64,000 nt of DNA from Syngnathus acus. Its lineage: Eukaryota; Chordata; Actinopteri; Syngnathiformes; Syngnathidae. Under the pieces are notes generated by a model, which saw only the letters and a program-made list of their open reading frames with translations, ran no database searches and was not told where the DNA came from. This document shows, piece by piece, positions 61,973 to 64,000 of this stretch. The stretch's first letter is position 1. The number at the start of each line of letters is the position of its first letter. The position numbers and the translations under genes were made by a program. Where the stretch lies: contig NC_051090.1 of NCBI RefSeq assembly GCF_901709675.1, positions 4,146,342 to 4,210,341 of the forward strand, given 5' to 3'.

Positions 61973-64000
61973 CTGTAAACCATCACATAAACAAATATGA
62001 ATTTCAAAAGTAAACCCGGGGTTAAGACAGAAGCATCTGAACCGGATCAGGTGTTACGTGGGGGTCATAGAAAGACAGTTTTGAGACTGGGACAAGGCCA
62101 GTTACAGCTACGCCGCTTATCCAAATCCACTGCCTGTGTGGCCGCCATCATTATGGGATTTTCTTGAAACAGTAATGGTTCCTTGTAATAACGCCCAACA
62201 GAACTGATCGGCCTCTTGAGGTTTCAGCCGTCTTGTGGTTTGCTCAAGGCTGGGAAGAGGAAAGTTCGCAAGGCGAGGAGAAGGGCACCGCTAAGCATTT
62301 GATGGATTAGAGTTGCCCCAGAAGGAGTCACAAATACTGTGCTCTCATAAAACTAAGAGGCAGAGGTTCATCAAGTCGTTTGCTACATTGGTGTATCATT
62401 TTCAGAAGATGCAAAGTCGACAGATAAAAAAAATCACTTAGAGTAAATTTGGCCAGGTTATAAATCATTTTGGGCTTAACTGTAAGTTTTTGTATCTGTT
62501 CGGTAGCAAATCAGGCTAAACAAACAGCAACGTTGGCATTATTCATTCATTTTTATAGCCTTCGGTGGAAATATTACACAGTCAAATCTCCATTAAGGGA
62601 TTAAAGCTCAAATTACCGCCTCTGTGGCTCCTTTATGCTCCCAATCCAAGTTACTCGTTGATGTATCCGGTGATACGATAATAACATAAAATGCGAAACA
62701 CATTTCAAAATAAGAAATTCTTCCCAGCATTGATGGACTGAGGTTTTTATTTTGATGATGTTTGATATTTTAACACATCAAAAATGTGAAGGACAACAGA
62801 GGAGGAGAAAAAGGAGATGTAAATTTTCCCGAGTGATCAAACCGAGCGTGAGAACGTCTGCCATTGATACGGTGGTGTTTACGGTATTAAAAAAATGTCG
62901 AAACGTAATATCTCAGTATGAACTCGCGCTGTGGTTGAGAAGCAAAATGTTGGGCTCCAAGTTCTGTATGGTGGCATTGAGATCAATTTAACTCACTTCA
63001 CAACAAGACGCAGTGGAGAACAATGAGAATTACATGTTGTGTAATCAACCAAACCACCAAAGTTTAGCGCACAATAGCCTGCTAGCTTCATGCTAACAAA
63101 ACACAAATCGGTGCCATTGCCTTGTAACGCTGTCAAACTAAATCTAAAACAAGAACAAGCATTTTGTGAATTAAAACAAACCACATAACTTAGTCTTTGA
63201 AAAGTTTGCTAGCTAAATGCTAACCAAAAAGCACCGGTCGAAACAAACCACATAAGTTAGTTTTTGAAAAGTTTGCTAGCTTAATGCTAACCAATGAGCA
63301 CCGGTCATCTGGAACGGAATCATTTCAGTTCATTTCAAAAGGGAAACAAATAATTTGAGATCTTTGAGAAACTTGGGTTTTGAGTTACGGGCACAGTCAC
63401 GGGACAAATTAAAGTCATATCTCAAGGCACCACTGCAATTCATGACCTTTGGGGTATTTTGACTTTCGCATGCTAAATACATCCGGCAGCCGCTTGAAAT
63501 TGTGGAAAAATGTGGTTTCCGAGCTTTCGAGAGACTTAAGAGCGACAAAACCAAACAACCGAACAGTGAAGTCTGTATCACGTACGCTCAGATTACTTAG
63601 TAAATGTTACTCTGTCAACTTTGGTGGAGAGCATGCGACCTCAAAACAGAATCCAGTCATTTGCGGGTGTGTGCAGCGTGATGAGTGAGGGCTCCGGAGG
63701 GCTCGCTCTGAAACCGACTCACAATCACAGCGGTGCGCCAAATCCAGTCAAACGGACTCTCATAAATCAGCCAGCTGTCTCGCTGTACCGGCTGAAGAAT
63801 TCGGAGCTCCCAAGAGTGTAATACATAGCGCCACCCTCTCAGTACAATACTTAATTACAAAAAAACAAGGGGTCAATCGGGATACTAGTTATGATTGTTT
63901 TTTATGTGATGTGTTCATTTCATGACAGCGCTTTATAAATAAAAAGATATCGATGTACATATAAGATGATGTGGATGGCAGTAATTCACGTTAAAAAGTT
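61973..64000. other. Right-end non-coding region
   Basis: No gene recognised. It holds a short tandem duplication at 63176-63307 and AT-rich spacer. If the orphan exon at 61901-61972 is real, upstream exons or the promoter of that gene could be here or beyond the edge. Confidence 0.4.
63176..63307. repeat. Tandem duplication of about 66 bp
   Basis: Two copies of ACAAACCACATAA-TTAGT followed by TTGAAAAGTTTGCTAGCT, ATGCTAACCAA and GAGCACCGGTC-type words. A weaker third relative lies near 63080-63115. Similar TTAGCTTAATGCTAA words occur near 27180, so this may be part of a dispersed repeat. Confidence 0.7.

Overview
The window is vertebrate nuclear DNA, almost certainly from a ray-finned (teleost) fish. 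Evidence is intron-split genes with GT/AG junctions, small introns, fish-type gene order, a tRNA-derived SINE and many microsatellites. I cannot name the species. I rebuilt eight complete or near-complete genes exon by exon, plus the 5' part of a ninth, checking that reading-frame phase carried through every junction.

Layout from left to right: atf6 5' part (minus, 1-2373); rxrg, a retinoid X receptor with a 10.5 kb first intron (plus, 6146-22841); an lmx1a-type LIM-homeobox gene (plus, 24651-28870); two tandem selectins, a short L-selectin-like gene (minus, 30977-32258) and an E-selectin-like gene (minus, 33381-35695); phpt1 (plus, 36936-37760); firrm/C1orf112-type (plus, 40206-46117); scyl3 (minus, 46800-50049); a 7 kb repeat-rich block (50.5-57 kb); leupaxin lpxn (plus, 57475-60182); and about 4 kb of mostly non-coding DNA with one orphan exon candidate.

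The set ATF6, LMX1A, RXRG, SELL, SELE, C1orf112/FIRRM and SCYL3 lies on human chromosome 1q23-q24. The order and strand SELL(-) SELE(-) FIRRM(+) SCYL3(-) is the same here, with firrm and scyl3 tail to tail. phpt1 and lpxn map elsewhere in human (9q34 and 11q12), so they mark fish-specific neighbourhood changes. The genes are not an operon; they are independently transcribed. Functional links are only local: the two selectins are duplicated leukocyte-adhesion receptors, and rxrg and lmx1a are developmental transcription factors.

The most unusual part is 52.1-55.7 kb. A telomere-like hexamer array switches strand inside itself (TTAGGG-type, then CCCTAA-type) at about 52920. It carries a recurring higher-order variant block, and inverted copies of one CRE-containing unit lie on both sides. 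It could be a relic of telomere fusion or an element that has captured and amplified telomere-like DNA. Other points of interest are a compact NF-kB/GAS/TATA promoter ahead of the E-selectin-like gene, a phase-compatible alternative first exon for rxrg, a selectin whose EGF module lacks one cysteine, and two nested hairpins in introns of developmental genes.
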